NCBI GenBank assembly: GCA_003022745.1
Contig: PXSU01000129.1
Location: 1 to 9,001 of the forward strand
Direction: 5' to 3'
DNA length: 9,001 nucleotides
Source: Halobacteriales archaeon SW_9_67_25
Lineage (GTDB): Archaea; Halobacteriota; Halobacteria; Halobacteriales; Haloarculaceae
Part shown: positions 1-6,050 of the stretch, one piece after another
Position numbering within the stretch: position 1 is the stretch's first letter
How the letters are laid out: each line of letters begins with the position of its first letter
Notes under the pieces: model-generated
What the model was told of the DNA's origin: nothing
The model's input: only the letters and a program-made list of their open reading frames with translations
Database searches by the model: none
Translations under genes and position numbers: made by a program

Positions 1-42
1 TGAACGGGAAGGAATCCCGAGCGGTGGGAGTTTCAGGTTCGC

Positions 43-108
43 AGTCCAACCACCGGACTACCACATCTTTCGGGCACGGGTAGTCCCACAGTATCGGTGT
101 GGTGGACT
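43..108. repeat. Nested imperfect hairpin
   Basis: The outer arms are AGTCCAACCAC (43-53) and GTGGTGGACT (99-108), complementary over 10 bp with one bulged base. Nested directly inside are perfect 8-bp arms, GGACTACC (55-62) and GGTAGTCC (79-86), closing a 16-nt loop. Twelve nucleotides (87-98) remain unpaired on the 3' side. Two stacked stems sharing one axis are more than chance would usually give in 66 bp and suggest a folded RNA or a transposon-end hairpin. The strand of action is unknown because the palindrome reads similarly on both. Confidence 0.45.
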
Positions 109-311
109 GCTGGCAGTGCCAAGCGGCCATTACCTCTATCCTTGACCGGGACTGGCGTCCCAGTGTTGTTTTGGCCACGGGGACGCCGGCAGGCGTCAGC
201 GGGCTCGGGGGTACCTTCTGGTTCGTTTTCAGCAGTCGGCACGTGCCCTCACTCTTCGGGAATGTGGCGTTCACCGGCTGTTCTTCCGGATACTGTCTCG
301 TTTCGTGGGCG

Positions 312-388
312 GACAGGCTGCCTCCGCAGAACGGTTCGGAATCCGCTCCGTTCCGACCGATTCCCACTCTCTGGTAAGGCAGCCTGTC
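312..388. repeat. 77-bp inverted-repeat unit with 12-bp perfect arms
   Basis: GACAGGCTGCCT at 312-323 is exactly complementary to AGGCAGCCTGTC at 377-388, leaving a 53-nt interior. The interior contains a second stem: CGGTTCGGAA (332-341) against TTCCGACCG (351-359), with one bulge. The flanks (GGGCG on the left, AATTAAA on the right) show no target duplication, so an inserted element is not demonstrated. A TATA-like AATTAAA lies immediately to the right. It could be a structured RNA, a terminator, or an old miniature element; its arms are unrelated to the 80-bp element found elsewhere in this window. Confidence 0.45.
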
Positions 389-420
389 AATTAAACGTCA
401 CCGTGGGAAACTCGGGAGCA

Positions 421-512
421 GGCGTTTGAACGGTTGTCTGTTCCGCGGAGTGGCGGCGCGTATCCACCGCCTGAACGCCGTGGCGTGTATAAAAGGCGAT
501 CCCGAGTCCCGG
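421..512 (-). terminator. Possible transcription terminator region of the SAM synthetase gene
   Basis: Reading on the minus strand past the TGA at 513, the transcript meets CGCCTTTTATAC (about 485-496), a short T tract after a GC-rich stretch. It is followed by nested inverted repeats, AACGCC/GGCGTT (474-479/421-426) enclosing GGCGG/CCGCC (452-456/467-471). Archaeal termination relies mainly on T tracts, so the T run is the better candidate and the hairpins may be incidental. The same bases read on the plus strand as TATAAAAG, a good TATA box, so the signal is ambiguous. Confidence 0.25.
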
Positions 513-1715
513 TCAAAACGTCTGGAGTTCGTCCTCGATGACCCGCCTGGTGAGGCCGGTCACGCCGGCCAGTTGCTCGTCGATGGCGGCCACGATGTCC
601 GGGCGGATATCCGCCACGTCGACGCCCTCTTCGGTGATGACGGCCGCGTCGGCGATGCTCGGGTTGTCGATTGGCTGGCCGATCTGGCTGAGGAGCCGGA
701 CCTGCAACTGGCGGATACCGTCCACCTCGTCGGCGACCGACTCGGCGATTTCCGTGCTCAGGAGGTTGTAAATCTTGCCGATGTGGTTGACGGGGTTCTT
801 CCCGCTGGTGGCCTCCATGCTCATCGGCCGGTTGGGAGTGATGAGCCCGTTCGCACGGTTGCCCCGTCCCACCGAACCGTCGTCGCCCTGTTCGGCGCTC
901 GTGCCCGTGGTCGTGAGGTAGATCGCACCTTCCCCGTAGTCGTCGGCGGTGTTGACGTGGACCGCGACCTCGCGGTCGGTGTACTCGCGGGCCATCCCCG
1001 CGACGAACTCCTCGACTCCCCGGACAGCCTCGCGGTACTGCTCCATCCCGTGGATGTGGGCGTCTATCATCGCGGCCGCGACCGTCACGTCGATGTGGTC
1101 GCCCTCGCGTTTGCCCATCACCTTGATGTCCTGACCCACTTCCGGGTGGTCCTCGCCGTACTCGCCGTTCAGTCGACGTTCGGCGTTGTAGACGATCCGC
1201 TCGGTTTCCGTCAGCGGCGCGTGTCCGACGCCGTAGCTCGTGTCGTTGGCCATCGGGACGGCACCCTCCTCGCCGAAGACCTCCTGGAGGTCGCCGCTGC
1301 CCTCCCCGAGGCGGACGTCGACGACCACGTCCGAGCCGACGTCCAGTTCCGGGAAGTGCTCGTCGAGGTACGCCCGGGCAGTTTCGAGCGCGACCGTCTC
1401 GGCCGGCACCCGCTGGCCGTCGTAGGTCTTGGTCGCACGCCCGACGATCAGGAGGTAGATGGGTTCGAGGACCTCCCCGCCCCCGAAGGCGGGCGCGGCC
1501 GTCCCCGCGACCAGTTGCGTCTCGTCGGTGTTGAAGTGCAACACCGTCCCGAACCTGTCGAAGTAGGTCCGGGCCAGCGCCCGCGAGACCGCCTCCGCGA
1601 CCCCGTCACAGATCGAGTCGGGATGGCCCAGGCCCTTTCGCTCGACGATCTCGACTGCCTCGTCCTCGACTGCCCGCCCCGTCGCGGGCTCGACGTGGAT
1701 GTTCCGGTCGGTCAT
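513..1715 (-). CDS. mat: S-adenosylmethionine synthetase, archaeal type (methionine adenosyltransferase)
   Basis: Makes S-adenosylmethionine from methionine and ATP, releasing phosphate and diphosphate; cytosolic. The 400-residue product matches the usual length of the archaeal MAT family, which is only distantly related to bacterial MetK. Near the N-terminus (25-38) it has [14 protein letters not shown], the family's nucleotide/metal-binding signature. Residues 277-291 read [15 protein letters not shown], and [13 protein letters not shown] (296-308) precedes HIGKIYN; all are hallmarks of archaeal MAT. The frame is open 16 codons further upstream, but I chose ATG at 1715 because [10 protein letters not shown] is the expected N-terminus and a BRE/TATA pair lies 27-38 nt upstream, giving a leaderless transcript. 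Nothing looks broken. It stands alone between a gene-poor region and the CYTH gene. SAM supply links it to the TrmI methyltransferase at the other end of the window. Confidence 0.97.
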   Translation of the reverse strand: MTDRNIHVEPATGRAVEDEAVEIVERKGLGHPDSICDGVAEAVSRALARTYFDRFGTVLHFNTDETQLVAGTAAPAFGGGEVLEPIYLLIVGRATKTYDGQRVPAETVALETARAYLDEHFPELDVGSDVVVDVRLGEGSGDLQEVFGEEGAVPMANDTSYGVGHAPLTETERIVYNAERRLNGEYGEDHPEVGQDIKVMGKREGDHIDVTVAAAMIDAHIHGMEQYREAVRGVEEFVAGMAREYTDREVAVHVNTADDYGEGAIYLTTTGTSAEQGDDGSVGRGNRANGLITPNRPMSMEATSGKNPVNHIGKIYNLLSTEIAESVADEVDGIRQLQVRLLSQIGQPIDNPSIADAAVITEEGVDVADIRPDIVAAIDEQLAGVTGLTRRVIEDELQTF

Positions 1716-1741
1716 TGCCAGCGAGTTCGACAGGCCAGTGT

Positions 1742-1753
1742 CTATAACTTTCG
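1742..1753 (-). promoter_or_regulatory. BRE/TATA promoter of SAM synthetase
   Basis: On the minus strand the sequence reads CGAAAGTTATAG, a purine-rich BRE followed by a TATA-like box centred about 30 nt before the ATG at 1715. This spacing puts transcription start at or next to the start codon, as expected for a leaderless haloarchaeal mRNA. The box lies in the 60-bp gap after the CYTH gene stop, so the SAM synthetase gene probably has its own promoter. Confidence 0.55.
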
Positions 1754-1775
1754 GAACTATCACTGCCGGTCAGTA

Positions 1776-2339
1776 TTACTCCGAGAAATCCACATTCTCC
1801 GTTGCGAGCAACAGTCCGAGGTAGGAGGTACGGATCCCGTCGGCCGGATCGAGGCCGAGGCGCACGAGGAGTCGTGACGCCTCCTCGCGGGCGGGTTCGA
1901 TTGCCTCGGCCGAGTCGACCGCCCGCTCCACCTCGACGAACTCCCCGAGTCCCTCGACGGCGTCGAGCGTGACCGTCTGTTCCCCGATTGTGTACCGGTC
2001 GCGTTCCTTGTGGACCGTCGCGGCCGGCTCGAACCCCAGGCCATCGAGCAGGTCGGCGGCCGCCCGTTCGTCCCCGACGGGCGTTTCTGCTTCCTCCCGA
2101 GTCTTGGACTCCTCCTCGACCAGTGGGCCCTTGTACGTGAGGTAAGCCTGTCCGTCTCCCTCGACCGGTGTCTCCCGGCGGATGCGCAGCGCCTCGTCGG
2201 TCTCGGCGAACTCGCGGTGGGGGGCGTCGTAGTAGGTGTCGGTCTGAACGACAGCGCCCGCGTGCCGGGCGTCGAGGTCGGCCAGGCGCTCGCGGACCGG
2301 CCCGTGGTCGGCCCGTACCTTCAGTTCCACCTCGTACAT
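1776..2339 (-). CDS. cyaB: CYTH-domain protein (CyaB / class IV adenylyl cyclase-like, triphosphate tunnel enzyme fold)
   Basis: The 187-residue protein is essentially one CYTH domain, an eight-stranded tunnel that binds triphosphate substrates. The N-terminal EVELK (3-7) is the defining ExExK motif. DTYYDAP (34-40), LRIRR (51-55), LTYKGP (67-72), RYTIGEQTVTLDAVEGLGEFVEVE (split as RYTIGEQTVTLD 115-126 and EFVEVE 133-138) and the late SYLGLL follow in the family's order. Relatives include class IV adenylyl cyclase and thiamine triphosphatase; archaeal members are usually annotated cyaB, but cyclase activity is not established for them, so the substrate is uncertain. The frame opens further upstream at 2432, but ATG 2339 starts exactly at the conserved MYEVELK and has a weak TATA about 27 nt before it. 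A polyphosphatase or tripolyphosphatase role is an alternative. Confidence 0.88.
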   Translation of the reverse strand: MYEVELKVRADHGPVRERLADLDARHAGAVVQTDTYYDAPHREFAETDEALRIRRETPVEGDGQAYLTYKGPLVEEESKTREEAETPVGDERAAADLLDGLGFEPAATVHKERDRYTIGEQTVTLDAVEGLGEFVEVERAVDSAEAIEPAREEASRLLVRLGLDPADGIRTSYLGLLLATENVDFSE

Positions 2340-2362
2340 GGCCGGTCCGAGGGGTGGGGCGG

Positions 2363-2369
2363 TCAAAAG
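2363..2369 (-). promoter_or_regulatory. Weak TATA-like box for the CYTH gene
   Basis: The minus strand reads ACTTTTGACC here, with CTTTTGA centred about 27 nt before the ATG at 2339. It is poorer than the other boxes in the window. Its position and the absence of any other AT-rich stretch in the divergent gap make it the best candidate. Confidence 0.3.
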
Positions 2370-2400
2370 TGACCTGTCCCGCTGTGCGGTATCGCCCACA

Positions 2401-2408
2401 GTTTTTAC
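2401..2408 (+). promoter_or_regulatory. TATA-like box of the broken threonine dehydratase gene
   Basis: GTTTTTAC is centred 27 nt before ATG 2431, so the dead gene has kept its leaderless promoter. The remnant may still be transcribed, and such a transcript would run through the 80-bp palindrome toward slyD. Confidence 0.4.
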
Positions 2409-2430
2409 GCCCCTTTCCGTGTGGACTGGC

Positions 2431-2747
2431 ATGGCAGCCTACGAACCCATCGAGTCCCCCGACGAATCGACAGTGTTCCCGTACCACGACCTGACGCCCC
2501 CGACGACGGCGGACCTCTTCCGGGCCCGCGAGACGGTCCGCCGGCACCTCCCCGAGACGCCGCTGGTGCGCAGCGAGACCCTTTCGAGCGAACTCGACGC
2601 GGAGGTCTACCTCATACGGATTGCTGTCGTTCATTACTGGATCGACCGCAGTACGGCGTGCGGTCGACCTGGAAAATAGCGACAGCAATCCGTATCAAGC
2701 GGGAGGACACGCTCCCGACGGGAGCGTTCAAAGTCCGTGGTGGCGTG
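2431..2747 (+). pseudogene. ilvA: Threonine dehydratase / PLP-dependent ammonia-lyase remnant, interrupted by an 80-bp element and 3'-truncated
   Basis: ATG 2431 opens a good N-terminus (MAAYEPIESP, then LTPPTTADLF and TPLVRSETLSSELDAEVYL) that runs 61 codons. An 80-bp palindromic element then intervenes and its stop codon (TAG, 2677-2679) ends translation. On the far side, in another frame, the protein resumes as KREDTLPTGAFKVRGG, the hallmark segment of fold-type II PLP enzymes, with the Schiff-base lysine at codon 2730-2732. Deleting the element and one TCA (83 bp) gives ...Y-L-K-R-E-D-T-L-P... with no missing residue. After about 2747 the resemblance stops; roughly 300 further residues expected for threonine ammonia-lyase are absent before slyD begins. 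The gene is therefore dead twice over. It could have been any threonine/serine dehydratase-like family II PLP enzyme; ilvA is the best guess, not proven. Confidence 0.85.
2615..2694 (-). mobile_element. 80-bp miniature inverted-repeat element, copy 1 (inside the dehydratase gene)
   Basis: Perfect 15-bp terminal inverted repeats, TACGGATTGCTGTCG and its complement, bound an 80-bp near-palindrome. Inner arms (GGATCGACCGCA about 2639-2650 against TGCGGTCGACCT about 2659-2670) extend the hairpin almost throughout. It is flanked by TCA at 2612-2614 and 2695-2697, a 3-bp target duplication. It codes for nothing and would need a transposase supplied elsewhere. Its reverse complement matches copy 3 at 77 of 80 positions, which suggests recent mobility. 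A 3-bp duplication of the form TNA is known for the IS1031 group of the IS5 family; assignment to that group is only a guess. Confidence 0.9.
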
Positions 2748-2804
2748 AGTACGCAGGCTGATCTGGGTGGGCCACCGGCGGCGGGAATGGGGCCGAAACG
2801 TTGT

Positions 2805-2812
2805 GCTTAAGA
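2805..2812 (+). promoter_or_regulatory. TATA-like box of slyD
   Basis: GCTTAAGA is centred 28 nt before ATG 2836, preceded by a purine-rich CGAAACG at 2794-2800 that could serve as BRE. It supports ATG 2836 as the true, leaderless start of the isomerase. Confidence 0.45.
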
Positions 2813-2835
2813 GTACAACGGCTGTCGGACACGGT

Positions 2836-3888
2836 ATGAGCAACGACTCCGAGGCCGAGGACGCCAACGGGACGACGGGAGAACAGGCGGCCGGCGCGGA
2901 CGCCGGAACCGAGCGCGCGGCCGAGGAGACCGACGCGAGTGGCGGCGACGAGACCGAGAAGGGTGGCCTCCAGGAGGGGGCGTTCGTCGAACTCGATTAC
3001 ACCGCCCGGACGGTCGAGGGCGGGGACCTCGTCGACACGACCGACCCGGAGGTTGCCGACGAGGAAGGTGTCGACGCCGATAGGGAGTTCGCGCCCCGGA
3101 CCATCGTCCTCGGCGAGGGACACATCTTCGAACCCGTCGAGGAGGCTCTCGTCGGCCATGAGGTCGGCGACACCGGCTCCGCCGTCGTGGAAGCCGGCCA
3201 GGCCTTCGGCGAGTACGACGAGGAGGAGGTCCGGACGGTCAGCAAGGACAAGATTCCCGAGGACGACCGCTACCCGGGCGCCCAGGTCCGCATCGACGGC
3301 GAGGAGGGGTTCGTCGAGACCGTCATCGGCGGCCGCGCCCGCGTCGACTTCAACCACCCGCTCGCCGGCGAAGACATCGAGTACGAGTACGAGATCGTCG
3401 GCGAGATCACCGACCGGCAAGCCAAGGCCGAGAGCCTGCTCGAGACGCTGCTGGACCTCCAGTTGAACGTCCACTTCGAGACCGACACCGTCGAGGAGGA
3501 ACGGCCCGTCGAGAGTGACGCGGACGACGAGGCGGACGAGGAAGCGCCCGAGGGTGTGGAGGCCGACGCCGACGGGGAGGACGACGAACCAGCCTTCGAA
3601 ACCGTCGAGGTCGAGAAGGAGTCGCTGTACATCGAGGCGACACAGGAGTTGACGATGAACCAGCAGTGGATGTTCCAGAAACAGTCCATCGCCCAGGACC
3701 TCATCGACTATCTCGGGGTCGACCGCGTCGTCGTCCAGGAGATAATCGAGGGAATGGGCGGTATGGGCATGCCCGGGATGATGGGCGGTATGGGTGGCAT
3801 GGGTGGCGGCGAGGAAGACATCGAGGCCGCACTCGAAGACGCCGACATCGACGCTGACGAACTGGCCGAGGAACTGGGCGAGCAGTAA
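2836..3888 (+). CDS. slyD: SlyD-like FKBP-type peptidyl-prolyl isomerase with acidic linkers and Met/Gly-rich tail
   Basis: Predicted cytosolic prolyl cis-trans isomerase and folding helper. The 350-residue protein begins with about 45 acidic low-complexity residues. An FKBP fold follows (about 46-190: GAFVELDYTART, then IVLGEGHIFEPVEEALVG), interrupted by the chaperone-like insert-in-flap region (about 125-165) that marks SlyD types. Residues 195-215 and 255-305 form a further globular part (YIEATQELTMNQQWMFQKQS, IAQDLIDYLGVDRVVVQEII), separated by a very acidic linker (218-252). Next come a Met/Gly tract (307-325, GMGGMGMPGMMGGMGGMGGG in outline) and an acidic end. Archaeal SlyD relatives are often longer than the bacterial ~200 residues. 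The frame is open from 2767, but ATG 2836 fits the promoter and the acidic start. Its TAA adjoins 13 bp of the mobile-element terminus, so the original C-terminus may have been altered. Confidence 0.9.
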   Translation: MSNDSEAEDANGTTGEQAAGADAGTERAAEETDASGGDETEKGGLQEGAFVELDYTARTVEGGDLVDTTDPEVADEEGVDADREFAPRTIVLGEGHIFEPVEEALVGHEVGDTGSAVVEAGQAFGEYDEEEVRTVSKDKIPEDDRYPGAQVRIDGEEGFVETVIGGRARVDFNHPLAGEDIEYEYEIVGEITDRQAKAESLLETLLDLQLNVHFETDTVEEERPVESDADDEADEEAPEGVEADADGEDDEPAFETVEVEKESLYIEATQELTMNQQWMFQKQSIAQDLIDYLGVDRVVVQEIIEGMGGMGMPGMMGGMGGMGGGEEDIEAALEDADIDADELAEELGEQ

Positions 3889-3901
3889 ACAGCAATCCGT
3901 A
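3889..3901. repeat. Solo 13-bp terminus of the 80-bp element between convergent genes
   Basis: ACAGCAATCCGTA equals the outer 13 bp of the 15-bp terminal repeat of the 80-bp element. It fills the entire gap between the slyD TAA (3886-3888) and the pyrI stop (TCA on this strand, 3902-3904). The trinucleotide after it is TCA, as at the right edge of copy 1. The rest of the element is absent, so this looks like a remnant left by a deletion that may also have removed the 3' end of slyD. Confidence 0.7.
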
Positions 3902-4363
3902 TCAGGCGAGGATGTGTGCGGCCAGGTCCTCGCGGACGATGGTATCACAGTAGACACACCGAACCCCGTCGTCGAGCACTTCGAAGTGCGAGTCGACGGG
4001 TTCGTCCTCCGTGGTGATGCAGTTGTGGTTGGAACACTGCAACACACCCGTGACCTCGGTCGGGCGGTCGACGCGGTGTTTCTCGACGACGCCGTAGTCG
4101 CGGATGATGTTGATCGTCGCGACGGGCGCGATCAGCGAGAGGACGTCGAGTTCGCCCTGGGAGAGTTCGCGACCCTCGACTTTCACGATGTCCTTGGTCC
4201 CGAGGCGGTCCGACGGGACGTTCATGCCGATGGAGACGATTTCGTCGTCGGTGCCGTCGATGCCCAGGATGGCGAGGACGTTCAGCGCCTGGCCGCTGGT
4301 GATGTGGTCGATGACGGTCCCGCTCTGTATCTTGCTGACGCGGAGCTCGCGGTCGGACGTCAT
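3902..4363 (-). CDS. pyrI: Aspartate carbamoyltransferase regulatory subunit
   Basis: Regulatory chain of aspartate transcarbamoylase; in characterised enzymes it binds CTP/ATP and holds catalytic trimers together, providing feedback control of pyrimidine synthesis. The 153-residue length is standard. The N-terminal part ([14 protein letters not shown] 8-21, [10 protein letters not shown] 26-35) is the nucleotide-binding domain start. The C-terminal zinc domain has four cysteines at 110, 115, 136 and 139 (CSNHNC and CVYC), as the family requires. Its ATG overlaps the pyrB stop by 4 bp (ATGA, 4360-4363), so the two are translationally coupled in the order pyrB-pyrI. Its TGA stop abuts the 13-bp element remnant; the protein end (AAHILA) looks normal, so the insertion seems not to have harmed it. 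Confidence 0.97.
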   Translation of the reverse strand: MTSDRELRVSKIQSGTVIDHITSGQALNVLAILGIDGTDDEIVSIGMNVPSDRLGTKDIVKVEGRELSQGELDVLSLIAPVATINIIRDYGVVEKHRVDRPTEVTGVLQCSNHNCITTEDEPVDSHFEVLDDGVRCVYCDTIVREDLAAHILA

Positions 4364-5274
4364 TGTTCTCCCTCCAGGAGTTGGTCGAGCAGCGCCATCC
4401 GGACGGGCACTCCGTTGTGTGCCTGCTGGAAGTAGCGAGCGTGGTCGGTGTTGTCGACGTCGCTGGCGATCTCGTCGACCCGCGGGAGCGGGTGCATCAC
4501 CACCAAGTCGTCGGCCACGGCCCCGAGCGTCCCGGCGTCGATCTGGTACTGGCCGGCGACCGCCCGGTACTCGCTCTCGTCGGGGAACCGCTCGCGCTGG
4601 ATCCGCGTCACGTACAGGACATCGAGGTCCGGAAGGATGTGTTCCAGGTCGGTGTGTTCCTTGACAGACGCCCCTTCCTCGTGGAGGTCGTAGCGGACGC
4701 TCCGGGGCAGTGCGAGCGTGTCCGGGCTGACGAAGTGCTGTGTCGTCTCGAAGTTCGTCAGGGCGTGTGCCAGCGAGTGGACGGTCCGGCCGTACTTCAA
4801 ATCGCCCATGATGCCGATGCTGAGGTCGTCGAGGCCGGCGTTCTCGCGGATCGTATAGATGTCGAGCAGCGTCTGTGTGGGATGCTGGCCAGCGCCGTCG
4901 CCGGCGTTTATCAGGGGCACGTCGACGTACTCGGCTGCCATCTTCGCCGACCCCTCGCTGGGGTGACGGAGGACGAGTGCGTCAGCGTAGCCCTCGATGA
5001 CGCGGACCGTGTCGGCGAGACTCTCCCCCTTCTTGACGCTGGAGGCGTCCACCGGCCCCATGTCGACGACGCCGCCGCCCAGGCGCTTGATCGCGGCCGA
5101 GAAACTCATCTTCGTCCGCGTGCTCGGCTCGAAAAAGAGCAACCCCAACAGCGCCCCGTCGTGGCGGCTCGCGTACGCCGAGGGGTCGGCCGCGATGTCG
5201 CGCGCGCGATCCAAGACAGACTCGATGTCCCCGCGCGTCAGCTGTTTGGCGCTGATGACGTGGTCGTGGCGCAT
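4360..5274 (-). CDS. pyrB: Aspartate carbamoyltransferase catalytic subunit
   Basis: Catalyses carbamoyl phosphate plus aspartate to carbamoyl aspartate, the first committed step of pyrimidine synthesis, as trimers assembled with PyrI. The product is 304 residues, the usual size. Carbamoyl-phosphate-binding [11 protein letters not shown] spans 48-58; the KKGES loop (81-85) supplies the active-site lysine borrowed by a neighbouring subunit; [12 protein letters not shown] starts at 131; and HPLPR (261-265) precedes the C-terminal region. All key residues are intact. The frame continues upstream to 5346, but [12 protein letters not shown] is the family's natural start, and a TATA-like box lies 27 nt before 5274. 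It heads a pyrB-pyrI operon and is divergent from the MinD-like gene across an 80-bp gap. Confidence 0.98.
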   Translation of the reverse strand: MRHDHVISAKQLTRGDIESVLDRARDIAADPSAYASRHDGALLGLLFFEPSTRTKMSFSAAIKRLGGGVVDMGPVDASSVKKGESLADTVRVIEGYADALVLRHPSEGSAKMAAEYVDVPLINAGDGAGQHPTQTLLDIYTIRENAGLDDLSIGIMGDLKYGRTVHSLAHALTNFETTQHFVSPDTLALPRSVRYDLHEEGASVKEHTDLEHILPDLDVLYVTRIQRERFPDESEYRAVAGQYQIDAGTLGAVADDLVVMHPLPRVDEIASDVDNTDHARYFQQAHNGVPVRMALLDQLLEGEQ

Positions 5275-5297
5275 CGCGTCTACCCGCGTCCCGGACA

Positions 5298-5305
5298 CAT
5301 TTGAA
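5298..5305 (-). promoter_or_regulatory. TATA-like box of the pyrB-pyrI operon
   Basis: The minus strand reads TTCAAATG, centred about 27 nt before ATG 5274. The 80-bp divergent gap also holds the MinD-like gene's box at 5324-5331, so the two promoters lie about 25 bp apart and may interfere or be co-regulated. Confidence 0.4.
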
Positions 5306-5323
5306 TCTCCCGGAGCCCGACGG

Positions 5324-5331
5324 TTTTTGTA
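5324..5331 (+). promoter_or_regulatory. TATA-like box of the MinD-like gene
   Basis: TTTTTGTA is centred 28 nt before ATG 5355, the spacing of a leaderless haloarchaeal promoter, and supports that start over upstream in-frame starts. Confidence 0.4.
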
Positions 5332-5354
5332 CCAGCGGGCGGCCACCCGGGCAC

Positions 5355-6002
5355 ATGCTCGCGATTACAGGTGGCAAAGGCGGCGCCGGAAAAACGACCG
5401 TTACGCTCGCCCTCGCCTGCTCGCTCGCCGACGCCGGGCGCGACCCGGTCGCTCTCGACGCCGACGTCGACATGCCGGACCTGCACGTCCTTGCCGATGC
5501 TGCCCGGCAGCCAACTGCTGACGACCTGGCAGCGGGTCGGCTGCTCGATGCGGTCGTGCAGCGTCCACGTCGGCTCCCGGGAATCGGCGTGGTCGCCGCG
5601 GGCCGGCCGGATAGCGTTCCCGCGGCACTGTCTCGACTCCGCGGGTGGCACGGTCCGGTCCTCGTCGACTGTCCGGCCGGCGCCAGCGAGGACGCCGCCG
5701 GCCCCCTCCGGGAGTGTGACGGCTCGGTGCTGGTGACGACCGACAGTCCCGCGGCCATCGAGGACAGTGTCAAGACGGCTGCGGTCGCACGCCGACTGGA
5801 CGCTGTCCCGCTCGCCGTTCTGGTACGGGGCGAGACCGGCGCGGCCGAGCGGGCCTTCGACTGTCCCGTCACGGAGGTTCCGAGCGTTGACGCCTCACCC
5901 GTCTGCACGGACCCCCGCATCCGGGCCGTCTGTGCGTCGATCCGGCGGCGAATCCCTGACTACGGACCCCCTGCGGGCCGGGGCTCGCGTTATCACGGCT
6001 GA
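5355..6002 (+). CDS. minD: MinD/ParA-family P-loop ATPase (short paralogue)
   Basis: A deviant-Walker ATPase of the MinD/ParA/Mrp group, enzymes that dimerise on ATP and position proteins, DNA or membrane structures. The 215-residue product starts [15 protein letters not shown], with the signature lysine of the deviant Walker A motif. The switch region [12 protein letters not shown] (35-46) and Walker B VLVDCPAG (about 102-109) follow. Bacterial MinD is about 260-270 residues; this one is shorter and ends in a basic, Gly-rich tail ([11 protein letters not shown]) without an evident amphipathic membrane-targeting helix. Haloarchaea carry several MinD paralogues, so the partner and cargo are unknown. 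The symbol marks the family only. ATG 5355 is chosen because the P-loop begins at once and the promoter fits. It precedes the HTR-like gene by 48 bp. Confidence 0.85.
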   Translation: MLAITGGKGGAGKTTVTLALACSLADAGRDPVALDADVDMPDLHVLADAARQPTADDLAAGRLLDAVVQRPRRLPGIGVVAAGRPDSVPAALSRLRGWHGPVLVDCPAGASEDAAGPLRECDGSVLVTTDSPAAIEDSVKTAAVARRLDAVPLAVLVRGETGAAERAFDCPVTEVPSVDASPVCTDPRIRAVCASIRRRIPDYGPPAGRGSRYHG

Positions 6003-6015
6003 TACCACCCACGTA

Positions 6016-6024
6016 ACAATTATC
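6016..6024 (+). promoter_or_regulatory. TATA-like box of the HTR-like gene, with adjacent inverted repeat
   Basis: ACAATTATC lies about 31 nt before ATG 6051. Directly after it is CACCG-CGAG-CGGTG (6024-6037), a perfect 5-bp inverted repeat in the place where an archaeal repressor could block initiation. Regulation by this repeat is inference. Confidence 0.4.
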
Positions 6025-6050
6025 ACCGCGAGCGGTGTAACACTCGTAGG

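Larger units (their letters stand above)
1..512. other. Gene-poor region with several inverted repeats, possible structured RNA or mobile-element remnant
   Basis: I see no convincing protein gene here. The open frames are short, lack the acidic composition of every real gene in the window, and are rich in Pro, Arg, Ser and Cys; GC looks lower than in the flanking genes. Several inverted repeats are present: a 5-bp-stem hairpin at 5-19, a nested hairpin at 43-108, a 12-bp perfect inverted repeat at 312-323/377-388, and a nested pair at 421-479. I looked for a tRNA (T-arm GTTCGANNC), the RNase P motif GAGGAAAGTCC and the SRP GGAAGGGAGCAGCC motif on both strands and found none. Plausible explanations are an unrecognised structured RNA or the worn 3' end of an insertion sequence. 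The second would fit a minus-strand IS200/IS605-type tnpB tail, but I cannot show homology. Confidence 0.5.

Noticed and set aside
33..242. A 69-codon minus-strand frame in the left region
   Set aside because: It starts with GTG just after an in-frame TGA, is not acidic and has no domain. It could be a decayed tnpB tail, but the evidence is too thin to call a gene.
1..512. tRNA, RNase P RNA or SRP RNA gene
   Set aside because: The diagnostic motifs were sought on both strands and not found; the hairpins do not fit a cloverleaf.
426..1877. A 483-codon open frame on the plus strand across the SAM synthetase gene
   Set aside because: It is the antisense shadow of a clearly conserved enzyme; long antisense frames are common in GC-rich codon-biased haloarchaeal DNA, and the product matches no known motif.
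2338..2679. A 113-residue protein reading from the CYTH gene edge into the 80-bp element
   Set aside because: It is the dehydratase N-terminus plus translated element sequence; the true start is 2431 and the end is an artefact of the insertion.
1606..2688. A 360-codon minus-strand frame rich in Arg, Gly and Pro
   Set aside because: It runs through three unrelated real features (SAM synthetase, CYTH gene, dead dehydratase) and its basic composition is unlike haloarchaeal proteins.
2728..4047. A 439-codon minus-strand frame opposite slyD
   Set aside because: The Val/Leu/Asp-rich sequence is the complement of acidic slyD codons; no domain is recognisable.
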